A stretch of DNA of 64,000 nucleotides from Roseibium litorale (GTDB lineage Bacteria > Pseudomonadota > Alphaproteobacteria > Rhizobiales > Stappiaceae): contig NZ_JACYXI010000003.1 in NCBI RefSeq assembly GCF_014842915.1, forward strand, positions 186,001-250,000, written 5' to 3'. The notes beneath the pieces were generated by a model, which saw only the letters and a list, made by a program, of their open reading frames with translations, searched no databases and had not been told where the DNA came from. This document shows positions 51,886 through 59,981 of the stretch, piece after piece (the first letter of the stretch is position 1; each line of letters opens with the position of its first letter). The translations under genes and the position numbers were made by a program.

Positions 51886-52944
51886 TCAATCATTTTCGCT
51901 TTCGTCAATTCCACCGATCAGGGCGACGTTCTCGACCCCGAGCGGCGCCATGTCCCGCATGATGGTGAGGAAGTCTGCGTTGATCAGGCGGCGCGCCCGT
52001 TGCAGCAGGATCGGCAGGGGGCTGGAGGGCTCGGAGCGGGCGTAATAGTCGAGGATCCGGTCGATGGCCTTTTTCACGTCTTCCGGGGAATTGATGGCCC
52101 CAACGGGAACGGCTTTGACCTGAGTCGGAGCGAAGGTTTGCCCTTCACCAACGGCAGGCGGAACTGCGTCCGATTGCAGGTCTCCGGCGGTTTCTTGCCC
52201 GGTCGCCTCTGCCTCCGCATAGTCGGAGAGGCGCTTGCCGATCTCGAACAGCATCTTCTGCAAAGGGGAGAGATCCGGACTGAAGGCCCCGGCCTGCTCG
52301 TCGAACACCGCCGCGATGGCTTTCGCATGGCCGATACAGCTGGAAGCCGCAGCGGCAAGGTCTGAAAGCGCTGAAGGGTCCGTGTCCTGGAAGGCGGCGG
52401 AAATGGTCTGGGAGGTCGGCGGGGTGTCCATGCCCGCCGGAACAGGAGCCTCGCCCTCGGCAATCAGCAGATCGCGCAGGGAAAACCGGCCAAAGGCCCG
52501 GCTGTCGGTCAGGGGCGCCAGGCGCAGGGAGGTCAGAACCGTTTCCCGGTCGGTGAGGCCCAGGATCGCGTTGACGCGCATGGTCGGATCGTTGTCGTCG
52601 TCCTCATCCAGCTGCGGGTGAACGCTGTCCCAATAGTCCTCCAGGCAGCCGCGGATATAGGCCAGAACCTCGCTGAGGCCCTGCAGCCCTTCGCATCGCA
52701 AAGCAGCATTGGCCAGCATGACGGCGATGCGAAGGTCCTTGGTAGCGGACAGAAGCTCGCGGGCCTGCCGGATGACCTCCTGATAATCCGGATCCTCGGC
52801 CTTGATCACACTGTCGCCGACAACACGTTCTTCGCCGGGCTGGTTGGCCAGTTCCAGCATCGTGAAGGCCGCTTCATAGGTGAGGTCCTCACCGCTTGGG
52901 GCGTCATCGCCGAAACTGTGCAGGAGATCGTCCAGATTGAGCAT
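51886..52944 (-). CDS. tssA: T6SS protein TssA (ImpA N-terminal domain)
   Basis: This 352-residue protein has the ImpA N-terminal domain (DAPSGEDLTYEAAFTMLELA, DYQEVIRQARELLSATKDLR, LEDYWDSVHPQLDEDDDNDP) and a shorter C-terminal part (PEDVKKAIDRILDYYARSEP, PLPILLQRARRLINADF). TssA primes or caps tube and sheath assembly. The ATG at 52944 with GAGAGGAA upstream is preferred over a TTG five codons earlier. Confidence 0.93.
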   Translation of the reverse strand: MLNLDDLLHSFGDDAPSGEDLTYEAAFTMLELANQPGEERVVGDSVIKAEDPDYQEVIRQARELLSATKDLRIAVMLANAALRCEGLQGLSEVLAYIRGCLEDYWDSVHPQLDEDDDNDPTMRVNAILGLTDRETVLTSLRLAPLTDSRAFGRFSLRDLLIAEGEAPVPAGMDTPPTSQTISAAFQDTDPSALSDLAAAASSCIGHAKAIAAVFDEQAGAFSPDLSPLQKMLFEIGKRLSDYAEAEATGQETAGDLQSDAVPPAVGEGQTFAPTQVKAVPVGAINSPEDVKKAIDRILDYYARSEPSSPLPILLQRARRLINADFLTIMRDMAPLGVENVALIGGIDESEND

Positions 52945-52977
52945 GATGCTTCCTCTCAAATATCTGATGGGGGGCGG

Positions 52978-54345
52978 TCAGCCCGCTCCGCCGAGCGCGT
53001 GTCTGACTGCGCTCAGGAATTGTGCCTGTTCGTTCTTGTCCTGAATGTGCGTGGCGACGGCTTCCGCAAGGAGTTCAGCGCTTGCCGCCTGGCGGGCGGC
53101 CTTTGCGGTCAGCACCTGAGCAATCGGGCCAAGATGGGGTTTCAGCAGCCCGGCAATCTGCTGCACGGTTTCTTCCGCAATAGCCCCTGTTGAAGAGGAG
53201 GTGCCGACCATGGTGGTGCCGGCCAGCACCTTTCCCATCACGGTGCGCAGCTCTTCGCGCTCCCGGGCATCGGAGAATTCCCCGAGCACCGTCTCGATCA
53301 TCTCTTCTGGACTGCTGGCGCGTTCCGCGGCCCGGCGGACGATGATCCTGCCCATGGGACCGAGGCTGGAGGTCAGTTGCCGCTCCACTTCCAGAAGGGT
53401 CTGCGAACTCATGCGCTGCAGCATGGAGGACGAGACCTGCTCCACGCGCTGCACAGGGCGGGGCGGGGGCGCCATGTTGATGATGCCGGTCCGGTCCGCG
53501 TCGGGCAGAACCTCAGCCAGAGCCGCTCTCATCTCGGCGGCGCTTTCGAACCGCCCGGCCGGTTCGACACTCATGGCCTTGAGCACAATCTGGTCCATGG
53601 CTGGCGCGATGGCGGCGACCAGTTCGCTCGGAGGGGTGATCTGACCCTGGCGCAGCGCCTCGAACAGGGCTTCGATGCCGCCGCCCTTGTAGGGTTTGCG
53701 GCCGGTGAGAAGCTCATAGAGGAGCACGCCGCAGGCATAGATATCCGCCCTGGCGTCGACGTCGCCGCCCATCAGCTGCTCGGGTGCCATATAGGCGGGT
53801 GTACCGATCATGCCCGCGCCGGTCGCCTCCATGGAGGTGAGTCGTGCAATGCCGAAATCCGTCAGCTTCACGGTGCCGTCTTCCGCCAGCATGACATTGG
53901 CGGGTTTCATGTCCCGGTGGACGATGCCGACGCCGTGAATGCAGGCAAGCCCTGCGAGGATCTGCGACATGATCGCGTGAATTTCCTCCAGCGCCATGCC
54001 GCCGGGGCCAAGCTTCCGGTCTTCCAGAGTGATCGACCGCACCCGCTCCATGACGATGAAGGGCACGCCATCTTCCTGCAGAAAATCGAAGATCGTCACC
54101 AGATTGGGATGCAGCACCCGGCCCGCGGCGCGGGCCTCCCGGGCAAAGCGGTCGAGCCAGTCCTGACTGCCAGCGGCATTGATCAGGTGCTGGTGGATGG
54201 TCTTGATCGCGACCGGGCGCTCGATATCCGGGTCCAGTCCGGCATAGACCATGCCCATGGCGCCTTCGCCCAAAATGCCCTCGATCCGGTATTTACCGAT
54301 GGACCTCCGGATGCCTGAGGGTCCTATGACTGTTGGATCAGACAT
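52978..54345 (-). CDS. T6SS-associated Ser/Thr protein kinase (PpkA-like)
   Basis: This 455-residue protein has an N-terminal Hanks-type kinase domain with all key motifs: GEGAMGMVYAGL (Gly loop), VAIKTIHQH (Lys), GIVHRDMKPANVML (HRD), KLTDFGIAR (DFG) and GTPAYMAPEQL. The C-terminal 150 residues are helical and of unknown function, and I see no membrane segment, unlike Pseudomonas PpkA. It overlaps the haem-sensor gene by eight bases, so sensing may be delegated to that protein. With PppA, TagH and the TssL TVIRP motif it completes a phospho-switch. Confidence 0.92.
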   Translation of the reverse strand: MSDPTVIGPSGIRRSIGKYRIEGILGEGAMGMVYAGLDPDIERPVAIKTIHQHLINAAGSQDWLDRFAREARAAGRVLHPNLVTIFDFLQEDGVPFIVMERVRSITLEDRKLGPGGMALEEIHAIMSQILAGLACIHGVGIVHRDMKPANVMLAEDGTVKLTDFGIARLTSMEATGAGMIGTPAYMAPEQLMGGDVDARADIYACGVLLYELLTGRKPYKGGGIEALFEALRQGQITPPSELVAAIAPAMDQIVLKAMSVEPAGRFESAAEMRAALAEVLPDADRTGIINMAPPPRPVQRVEQVSSSMLQRMSSQTLLEVERQLTSSLGPMGRIIVRRAAERASSPEEMIETVLGEFSDAREREELRTVMGKVLAGTTMVGTSSSTGAIAEETVQQIAGLLKPHLGPIAQVLTAKAARQAASAELLAEAVATHIQDKNEQAQFLSAVRHALGGAG

Positions 54346-55210
54346 CGATCATGCTCATGGCCCGCTCAAGGCTGCGGCGCAGGCGGTTGAAGGAATTGGA
54401 CAGGGAGCTGATCTCGTCCTTGCCGGGCTTGCGGTACTCGGGCACGGAGAAGTCGCCCATGCTGACCTTTTCCGCGACATCTGACATGCGGCGCACCGGA
54501 CGCAGCACGATGCGGCCCAGAAGCACGTTGCTGACAATGAAGATGAGAAAGAACAGAAGGGTGAAACCGGCGATCAGGATCAGGCCGGTTTCCTCGGCGC
54601 GCCTGTCGGCGATGGCCATCGGGGCGGAAATGATCTGGGCACCGATGGTCTCACCAAGCTGCCAGCCGAAACCGTGGTCCGGGCCATAAAGGTCCACCAT
54701 CGCAGGGGGCGCTGCCTCAGGGGTTGAATGGCAGATCAGGCAGCCTTCCTGCTTGATGGTCAGCGGAAAGGCAACGGTCAGATAGCGGTTGCCGTCATTC
54801 TCGACCACGGTCGAGATCTGATCGAGCTTCGGGTCCGCGCGCAGCTTTTCGATCAGCGCGGTTTCCAACTCGTTGGCCAGATTGTCCGGATTGGTCGGAT
54901 TGAGGGCCGCTTCCTTGTAGCTGAACTCCGGGAACATCTTCTTGAAGCCCTGAAACACAGTGGTTGCCGAGAAGGCGGCGACGGTTTCGGGGAAGAAGAG
55001 AATGTCGCTGTCATCGGACAGGGCCGGGGTGATGTTGCTGACTGTATAGGACCGCACGGCGATGGCATTGGCCCGGATCAGGTCGATGGAGTGATGGATC
55101 TCCCGGACGGCTGACTTCTGGACAATGACATAGGAAATGCCTGAGGTTGCGGCGATGCCGACAAGGCAGGTCAGCAACAGGGCGATGTTGTATTTGAAGC
55201 GCAGGCCCAT
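54338..55210 (-). CDS. Membrane sensor with c-type-haem motif and HAMP domain (Tll0287/DUF3365-like)
   Basis: This 290-residue protein has a membrane segment (about 8-30), a periplasmic domain, a second membrane segment (ILIAGFTLLFFLIFIVSNVL, about 205-230) and a cytoplasmic HAMP-like stretch (PVRRMSDVAEKVSMGDFSVP). The periplasmic part contains GCLICHS at 156-162, a CxxCH haem-attachment motif, in the context typical of Tll0287-like domains. There is no output domain after HAMP. The eight-base overlap with the kinase gene suggests the two work as one redox- or gas-responsive kinase split into two chains. Confidence 0.82.
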   Translation of the reverse strand: MGLRFKYNIALLLTCLVGIAATSGISYVIVQKSAVREIHHSIDLIRANAIAVRSYTVSNITPALSDDSDILFFPETVAAFSATTVFQGFKKMFPEFSYKEAALNPTNPDNLANELETALIEKLRADPKLDQISTVVENDGNRYLTVAFPLTIKQEGCLICHSTPEAAPPAMVDLYGPDHGFGWQLGETIGAQIISAPMAIADRRAEETGLILIAGFTLLFFLIFIVSNVLLGRIVLRPVRRMSDVAEKVSMGDFSVPEYRKPGKDEISSLSNSFNRLRRSLERAMSMIDV

Positions 55211-55289
55211 GGGTCCGGATCCTCGATTTTGCGCATCTGCGCGGTCAATTCGGTCAGGTCTGGCCTGGTGGCGGCGGCTGCCGGTCCTC

Positions 55290-56336
55290 TCAGGCGCTCA
55301 GGTCAATCAGCTGGCGGCGGGTCAGGATGCCGGTCTGCTCTTCAGTGCGGCTGTCCTGAAAGGCCTTGATCGCGGCGCGGGTCTGCGGGCCGAAAATGCC
55401 GTCAACCAGCCCCTTGTAGAAATCGAGGTCCCTGAGCCGGGTCTGAACGGCCCGCTTGGCCGCCCGCGACAGGGACTGTTCCAGAAGGCTCAGCTCCTCC
55501 AGGGTTTCCGCCGGAGCAGAAGCCGGAACGTCCGCCTCTGCGGCCTCTTGTGCCGCAGCTGCCGGTTCTTCCGCGGGAGGCAACGCGACCGGAGCTGCAA
55601 CGGGGGCCGGCTGGGACGCCGCCTCAGGTGCTGCCGCCTTCGCCGGTTCCTTCAGAAAGATTGGCCGTGAGGGAAAGCCGGAGATGGACGCGCCATCCTG
55701 CACGCTCATCCGGCGCAGGACCGTGCTGATTTCCACTTCCTCATTCTTTTTCACCGCGCTGGAGAGAGCCTCCAGCACGCCGGGAAAGGCGGTGACCGGC
55801 GCTGTGAGCACAGGCGAGGATGCGGGGTCCTGAGCGGGTGATTCTGTCGCCGGGATCACGCCTTTCGGCAGGGTCACACCGGTCGTGGTCAGGGTTGCTA
55901 CTGTTGCGCCGCCCTGTGCGGCTTGCGCCGCAGAACGTGAGAAGGCCTGGAGCGGAAGAGCTCTGGTGAAGAGATCGGTCCCCCGGTCCAGAACCGTCCC
56001 TGCAGGCAGAACGAAGGCGCGGCCCTGGAAGGTGACCACCGGCGCGTCGAGATAAACGAAGGTGGCGCGCGAATTGGCCGCTTCCCGGGCAAAGCGGGTC
56101 AGTATGGACCGCAGCTCCGCGTTGTTCGGATCCGTGCTGCGCAGGGTTTCAACGCCGATAGCTTGCAACTCGGACTGAATGGCGTCCGCCCGCTTGCCGT
56201 CGTCACCAACAGTGACGACCAGGGCCACCACACGGCCTCCCTGGCCATTGCTTTGGGCGGCGACCGGCAGAGAGGCCAGACCAAGGATCATGGGAAGGGC
56301 AAGAGCGAAGGTCAGATACAAAAGGCGCGCGAACAT
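55290..56336 (-). CDS. Exported degenerate caspase-like protein with peptidoglycan-binding domain
   Basis: This protein of about 348 residues has a signal peptide (MFARLLYLTFALALPMILGL, ending near VAAQS). A domain reading VVALVVTVGDDGKRADAIQS then ATFVYLDAPVVTFQGRAFVL follows the caspase (C14) layout, but the GHG catalytic His motif is replaced and no catalytic Cys is evident, so it is probably a pseudo-enzyme. A long Ala/Pro/Glu-rich linker leads to a C-terminal PG_binding_1 domain (LRDLDFYKGLVDGIFGPQTR). The ATG at 56336 is set by the signal peptide. It likely sits on the periplasmic murein near the secretion machine. Confidence 0.7.
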   Translation of the reverse strand: MFARLLYLTFALALPMILGLASLPVAAQSNGQGGRVVALVVTVGDDGKRADAIQSELQAIGVETLRSTDPNNAELRSILTRFAREAANSRATFVYLDAPVVTFQGRAFVLPAGTVLDRGTDLFTRALPLQAFSRSAAQAAQGGATVATLTTTGVTLPKGVIPATESPAQDPASSPVLTAPVTAFPGVLEALSSAVKKNEEVEISTVLRRMSVQDGASISGFPSRPIFLKEPAKAAAPEAASQPAPVAAPVALPPAEEPAAAAQEAAEADVPASAPAETLEELSLLEQSLSRAAKRAVQTRLRDLDFYKGLVDGIFGPQTRAAIKAFQDSRTEEQTGILTRRQLIDLSA

Positions 56337-56580
56337 ATCCGGTCTCTCGGCTCCATTGGCGTTCAGGGGAGCCAAGGGACCGTAAGGCCCGCCAAAAAGC
56401 TCCATCACGCCTTAGGTGCCTTCAGGAGCCGGAGAGGTTCATGGGGAGAGGAAAAAATATCGGGGAGGGTAATTAGCGGGTCGTTTGCGTCCCGGACGAG
56501 AGGTGGAAACGTGCTGTAGCGCGCTCTGCCTCGGACATCCGCCGTCATGGCGCGAAGTGGAATCTTCTCCCTCTTCTACC

Positions 56581-57933
56581 CTACTGCGTGCAGCTCATCT
56601 CCTCGGAGAGGGCCGTTTGAAGCGCCTTACAGGCATCAAGCAGGGGTGAGCCGTCATGGTCGGTCAGGGAGGTGCGCAGGATGGTGGCCAGATCGGTGGA
56701 GGAAATAGACGGGCGCGCGGACAGGAGCAGGGCGGCAACGCCGCTGACCAGGGCGGCTGACGCGGACGATCCCGCCACGTAGCGGAAAGCATTGCCCGGC
56801 GCGGTGCTCAAAATGTCTACCGCCGGAGCAGGGATCGCGGGTTCGTGGCCGGAAGCTCCTGCGGACAGCACACCGGGAACGGAGGCAGGAAAAGCCACAT
56901 CGGTTCCTTCGCCGCGGGCGGCGACCACCAGAAGGCCATGGCTGATGGCTGCCCGCACCAGCTCTTCCAGCAAGGCGTCGAAGGGCCCGCCAAGGCTCAT
57001 GTTGATCACCTTGATCTTGTTGATAATGGCGAAGTTGAGCGCGCGGGCAAGCGAGAAACTGTTGCACTGGCCTGTGGCGGCTGACCCTTGCCAGCAGGCC
57101 CGAAGCTCGATGATCCCGGCTTCGGGCGCCACACCGACGATTCCAAGGGCATTGTCGGCGTCCGCGGCAATGATCCCGGCAATGGCGGTTCCGTGAGCTT
57201 CGCCGCTCTCTGATTTTTCAATCACCCCCGTGTTGCCCGCGACGAAATCATGCTGGCTGACGATCCGGTCCTTGAGGTCCGGATGGGTGGCATCTATGCC
57301 GGAATCCACGACGCCGACAGATACGCCGCGGCCTTTCGACAGGGCATGGGCCCTGAGGGCATTGATTCGCGAAAGGGCACTTTGGGCCGGAAGCAGCGGA
57401 TCGGAATAGCTGTGCTCCAGCACATTGTAGGTCTGGATTTTCTGGACCGTGCGGATGGCCGGATCGGCTTGCATGCGCGCAATCAGCCCGTCGAGATCCG
57501 CATTGGCCGCAACGCTCATGATAAAGCAGTGAACCGAGATCGACTGCAGCGGCCATTCGGCGGCAAGGGTCACACCGAACCGGCTTTCGATGCCGGCGGC
57601 AACCTGGGGCAGCGACGCGGGATCGGCAAGCGGCACCGTCAGCAGCAGATGCACATTCGGGGACAGCGTATCTGCGGGAACGAGCCGGAACTGGGGCACA
57701 CTCGCGGCGGGAGCCGGAGCTGCAGCCGTTCTGCCGGGCGCTGTGTCTGACGTTCCGTCGGCAAGAGGCTTTGCAGTTGGGACAGCAGGCCTAGCTTCGG
57801 AAGTCTGACCAGAACTCTGACCAGAGCTCTGGGCCAGCGCCGGTTGGCCAAGGCAGGATAGTACCAGGCTGCAAGCGAGCATCAGCACAAGAAGCAGCCC
57901 GGCCCGGGTCCTGCCGAGGGTCATGGCGGTCAC
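56581..57933 (-). CDS. Exported S8-family (subtilisin-like) serine protease
   Basis: This 450-residue protein has a signal peptide (LLLVLMLACSLVLSCLGQPALA), a low-complexity Ser/Thr/Pro stretch, an inhibitor-I9-like pro-region (about 100-175) and a subtilase domain with Asp (VGVVDSGIDATHPDL), His (GEAHGTAIAGIIAAD) and Ser (VAGSSASAALVSGVAALLL). The Ser motif lacks the usual GTSMAAPH and the oxyanion Asn region reads VVAARGEG, so activity or specificity may be unusual. Its ATG overlaps the anti-sigma gene stop by four bases, suggesting the protease helps control that factor. Confidence 0.85.
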   Translation of the reverse strand: MTAMTLGRTRAGLLLVLMLACSLVLSCLGQPALAQSSGQSSGQTSEARPAVPTAKPLADGTSDTAPGRTAAAPAPAASVPQFRLVPADTLSPNVHLLLTVPLADPASLPQVAAGIESRFGVTLAAEWPLQSISVHCFIMSVAANADLDGLIARMQADPAIRTVQKIQTYNVLEHSYSDPLLPAQSALSRINALRAHALSKGRGVSVGVVDSGIDATHPDLKDRIVSQHDFVAGNTGVIEKSESGEAHGTAIAGIIAADADNALGIVGVAPEAGIIELRACWQGSAATGQCNSFSLARALNFAIINKIKVINMSLGGPFDALLEELVRAAISHGLLVVAARGEGTDVAFPASVPGVLSAGASGHEPAIPAPAVDILSTAPGNAFRYVAGSSASAALVSGVAALLLSARPSISSTDLATILRTSLTDHDGSPLLDACKALQTALSEEMSCTQ

Positions 57934-58685
57934 TCCGGTGAGGCAAAGAGGATTTCAGGATCAGACATCAGTTCTTCGGCGGCCGTTTTCCGGTCACCGG
58001 ATTGCGCTCCCGTGCGGTTGAAGCTGGCGGTGTAGACGCCGGATTCCGAAGGCCCGCTTTCAAGCTTCATGCCGTGGCGGTCCAGAAGCGCCGATAGGGC
58101 TTCCTGTGAAAGGGCCGACTTGGTCTGGAACTTGATGTTGTTGCTGTCCGGTGAAGCCCCGTTGGTCAGGGTTTGATAGCCTTCACGGTTTTGCGGCCCG
58201 TAATAGTCCGGCAGAATGACAATCGCGGCGACCAGGCACGCGGCAATGCCCGCACCTGCCACAAGAGCGGCTCCGCCAAAGCCCCGGTAGCTGCCGAATG
58301 TGCTTCTCCCGCGCTGCGAACCCGAGCGGCGGCGCGCCGTGGAGCGGCCTGCTGCGCCAATCCCTCCGCCTGCGGCAGAGGCAACTTGCTTTCCCCCGGC
58401 CCGTGCTTCCGCCTCGATCTGGTCACGCAGATGGCTCCAGCTCCGCGACAGGGGAACATCAAAAGGGTCTTCGGTCGCGACCCGCTTTGCAAGCTTGAAC
58501 TGCCGCGCGACTTCTGCTGCGCATTGCGGGCAGCTCTGGATATGCTGTTTCACCTTCGCCTGTTCCGATGCGGGCAGGGTGCCGTTGACAAACCAGGGAA
58601 TGAGTTCCCAGACAGCGTCGTGCGGTTCGGCAGAAATCGGTGGGGAAGAATCAAGCAACTGCGTTCTCCGAGACGGCGCGCTCAT
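57930..58685 (-). CDS. Transmembrane anti-sigma factor with zinc-finger domain
   Basis: This 251-residue protein begins with a zf-HC2-type domain (VWELIPWFVNGTLPASEQ; HIQSCPQC gives HxxxCxxC), which binds ECF sigma factors. A Gly/Arg-rich linker and one membrane segment (AGAGIAACLVAAIVILPDYY) follow. The outer domain (LSALLDRHGMKLESGPSESG, EELMSDPEILFASPE) resembles the small alpha/beta fold of subtilase propeptides. It overlaps the sigma gene by 35 bases and the subtilase gene by four, so the three are one operon. Confidence 0.85.
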   Translation of the reverse strand: MSAPSRRTQLLDSSPPISAEPHDAVWELIPWFVNGTLPASEQAKVKQHIQSCPQCAAEVARQFKLAKRVATEDPFDVPLSRSWSHLRDQIEAEARAGGKQVASAAGGGIGAAGRSTARRRSGSQRGRSTFGSYRGFGGAALVAGAGIAACLVAAIVILPDYYGPQNREGYQTLTNGASPDSNNIKFQTKSALSQEALSALLDRHGMKLESGPSESGVYTASFNRTGAQSGDRKTAAEELMSDPEILFASPE

Positions 58686-59250
58686 CGTCGCTCATTATGT
58701 GCCTCAGCCTACGCCGTGCCGTCATCATGCGGGTTTTCACGGTGCCGACAGGGCAACCAAGGATCTCTGCTATCTCCGTATAGAGATAACCGTTGAAGTA
58801 GGTCAGTTCAACAACTGCCCTGAGTTCGGGCGTAAGTTGCTGCAGGGCGCTGGCAATGTCCTTTTGCCGGATCACCGCTTCCGCCGTGTCGCTGTTGTCG
58901 TCCAGAAGATCATCTTCCAGCACGACGTCATCCTTGTAACGTCCCATGCTCTGGCGCTTCTTCATCGCCAGCCGGTAGGCAATGCCGAAAATCCAGGAAG
59001 ATGGCTTGGACCGTCCTTCAAAGCGCCCGGCGGACCGCCAGACGACCATCAGCGTGTCATTGGCGACCTCTTCAGCCGCCTCATAACTTTCCGTGATGCG
59101 CCGCGCGAAATGCATCAGTTTCGGCAAATAACGGCGGTGCAGCTCTTCAAATGCCGGCAGCTCGCCTTCAGCGATGGCCGCCAGCAAGGACTCGTCTGCC
59201 GGAGCTTGTCTGCCTGTAAACGTGGTCCGAATGGATCTGAGTAAGCTCAT
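58651..59250 (-). CDS. ECF-family RNA polymerase sigma factor
   Basis: This 199-residue sigma factor has region 2 (AFEELHRRYLPKLMHFARRI, ANDTLMVVWRSAGRFEGRSK with WIFGIAYRLAM) and region 4 (LTPELRAVVELTYFNGYLYT, EIAEILGCPVGTVKTRM). It reads promoters for an extracytoplasmic response and is controlled by the membrane anti-sigma encoded next. Whether it drives the T6SS genes downstream cannot be seen directly. A GAACC element followed 15-16 bases later by GTC lies upstream on the minus strand (about 59262-59288), a weak candidate for autoregulation. Confidence 0.92.
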   Translation of the reverse strand: MSLLRSIRTTFTGRQAPADESLLAAIAEGELPAFEELHRRYLPKLMHFARRITESYEAAEEVANDTLMVVWRSAGRFEGRSKPSSWIFGIAYRLAMKKRQSMGRYKDDVVLEDDLLDDNSDTAEAVIRQKDIASALQQLTPELRAVVELTYFNGYLYTEIAEILGCPVGTVKTRMMTARRRLRHIMSDDERAVSENAVA

Positions 59251-59981
59251 TCTTCGAGGCCGCTTGACTGTGTTCGGTACGTTGGTTCTTCCGCAAACCG
59301 CAAAAGGTTCACGTCAGGGTGGAAATTTTTCTGCAAGACAGGTGTGCAGCGGCACTTTGGCCGCGGTAAGCCATCTGTCAGGGCAAAGGCCTGGTACATT
59401 TTTGTTCCTCTCGTGGATCATCACGGGACGGGCACACGCCTGTCCTGGCTGATATCGAGAAAACGCGATCCGGACTCCGGTGAGGCGGAAGCTGCAAGAA
59501 CGGCTGGGCTCTGTCCGGCCGCTTTTCTTTTCCACCCATGCGTCTTGTGCCTGCCTGCGGCGGATGCAGGCGGGCGGTCTTCTGCTCTGCTGCGGGATGG
59601 CTAGCGGCTTTCCCGCTCTGGCCCTGTTTGGCCGAGTTTGGTCTGGATCGTGATTTCTTCATGCCCGCCGGTGTCTGGCGGACCTGCTTGGAATTTATCA
59701 GCCCCAGGAAAACCGGGGGGACTCGATCATCGCCAGTTTGTGCAGATCTGTTGCCGCTGGGTGCAAAACCCTGACCGGGCCGGGGAGCCGGAGCCTTCCC
59801 AGTGCCTGGCAGTGCCTTGCCGGAGAAGCTCTGCCGGAGCGCCGGGGTTGCCGGCCCAGGGTCCGAACCTGAGAGCAATTTTTTCGGAGCCGTTGAACTT
59901 CCCGGCTGCTGCCTGCCACTTACGGACAGGTGCACGAAAAGGCAGCCCCCCGGCACGCCAGGCAGATTGAGGTGAAAGATT
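59251..59981. other. 731-bp divergent spacer between the sigma factor and the RGS-repeat protein genes
   Basis: I find no convincing gene here. Short frames exist on both strands but have no conserved look. The spacer must hold promoters for both neighbours. A clear ribosome-binding site (GAGGTGAAAG) precedes the ATG at 59982. An ECF-like GAACC element sits near the sigma gene start. The length leaves room for a small RNA or multiple regulatory sites. Confidence 0.6.
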
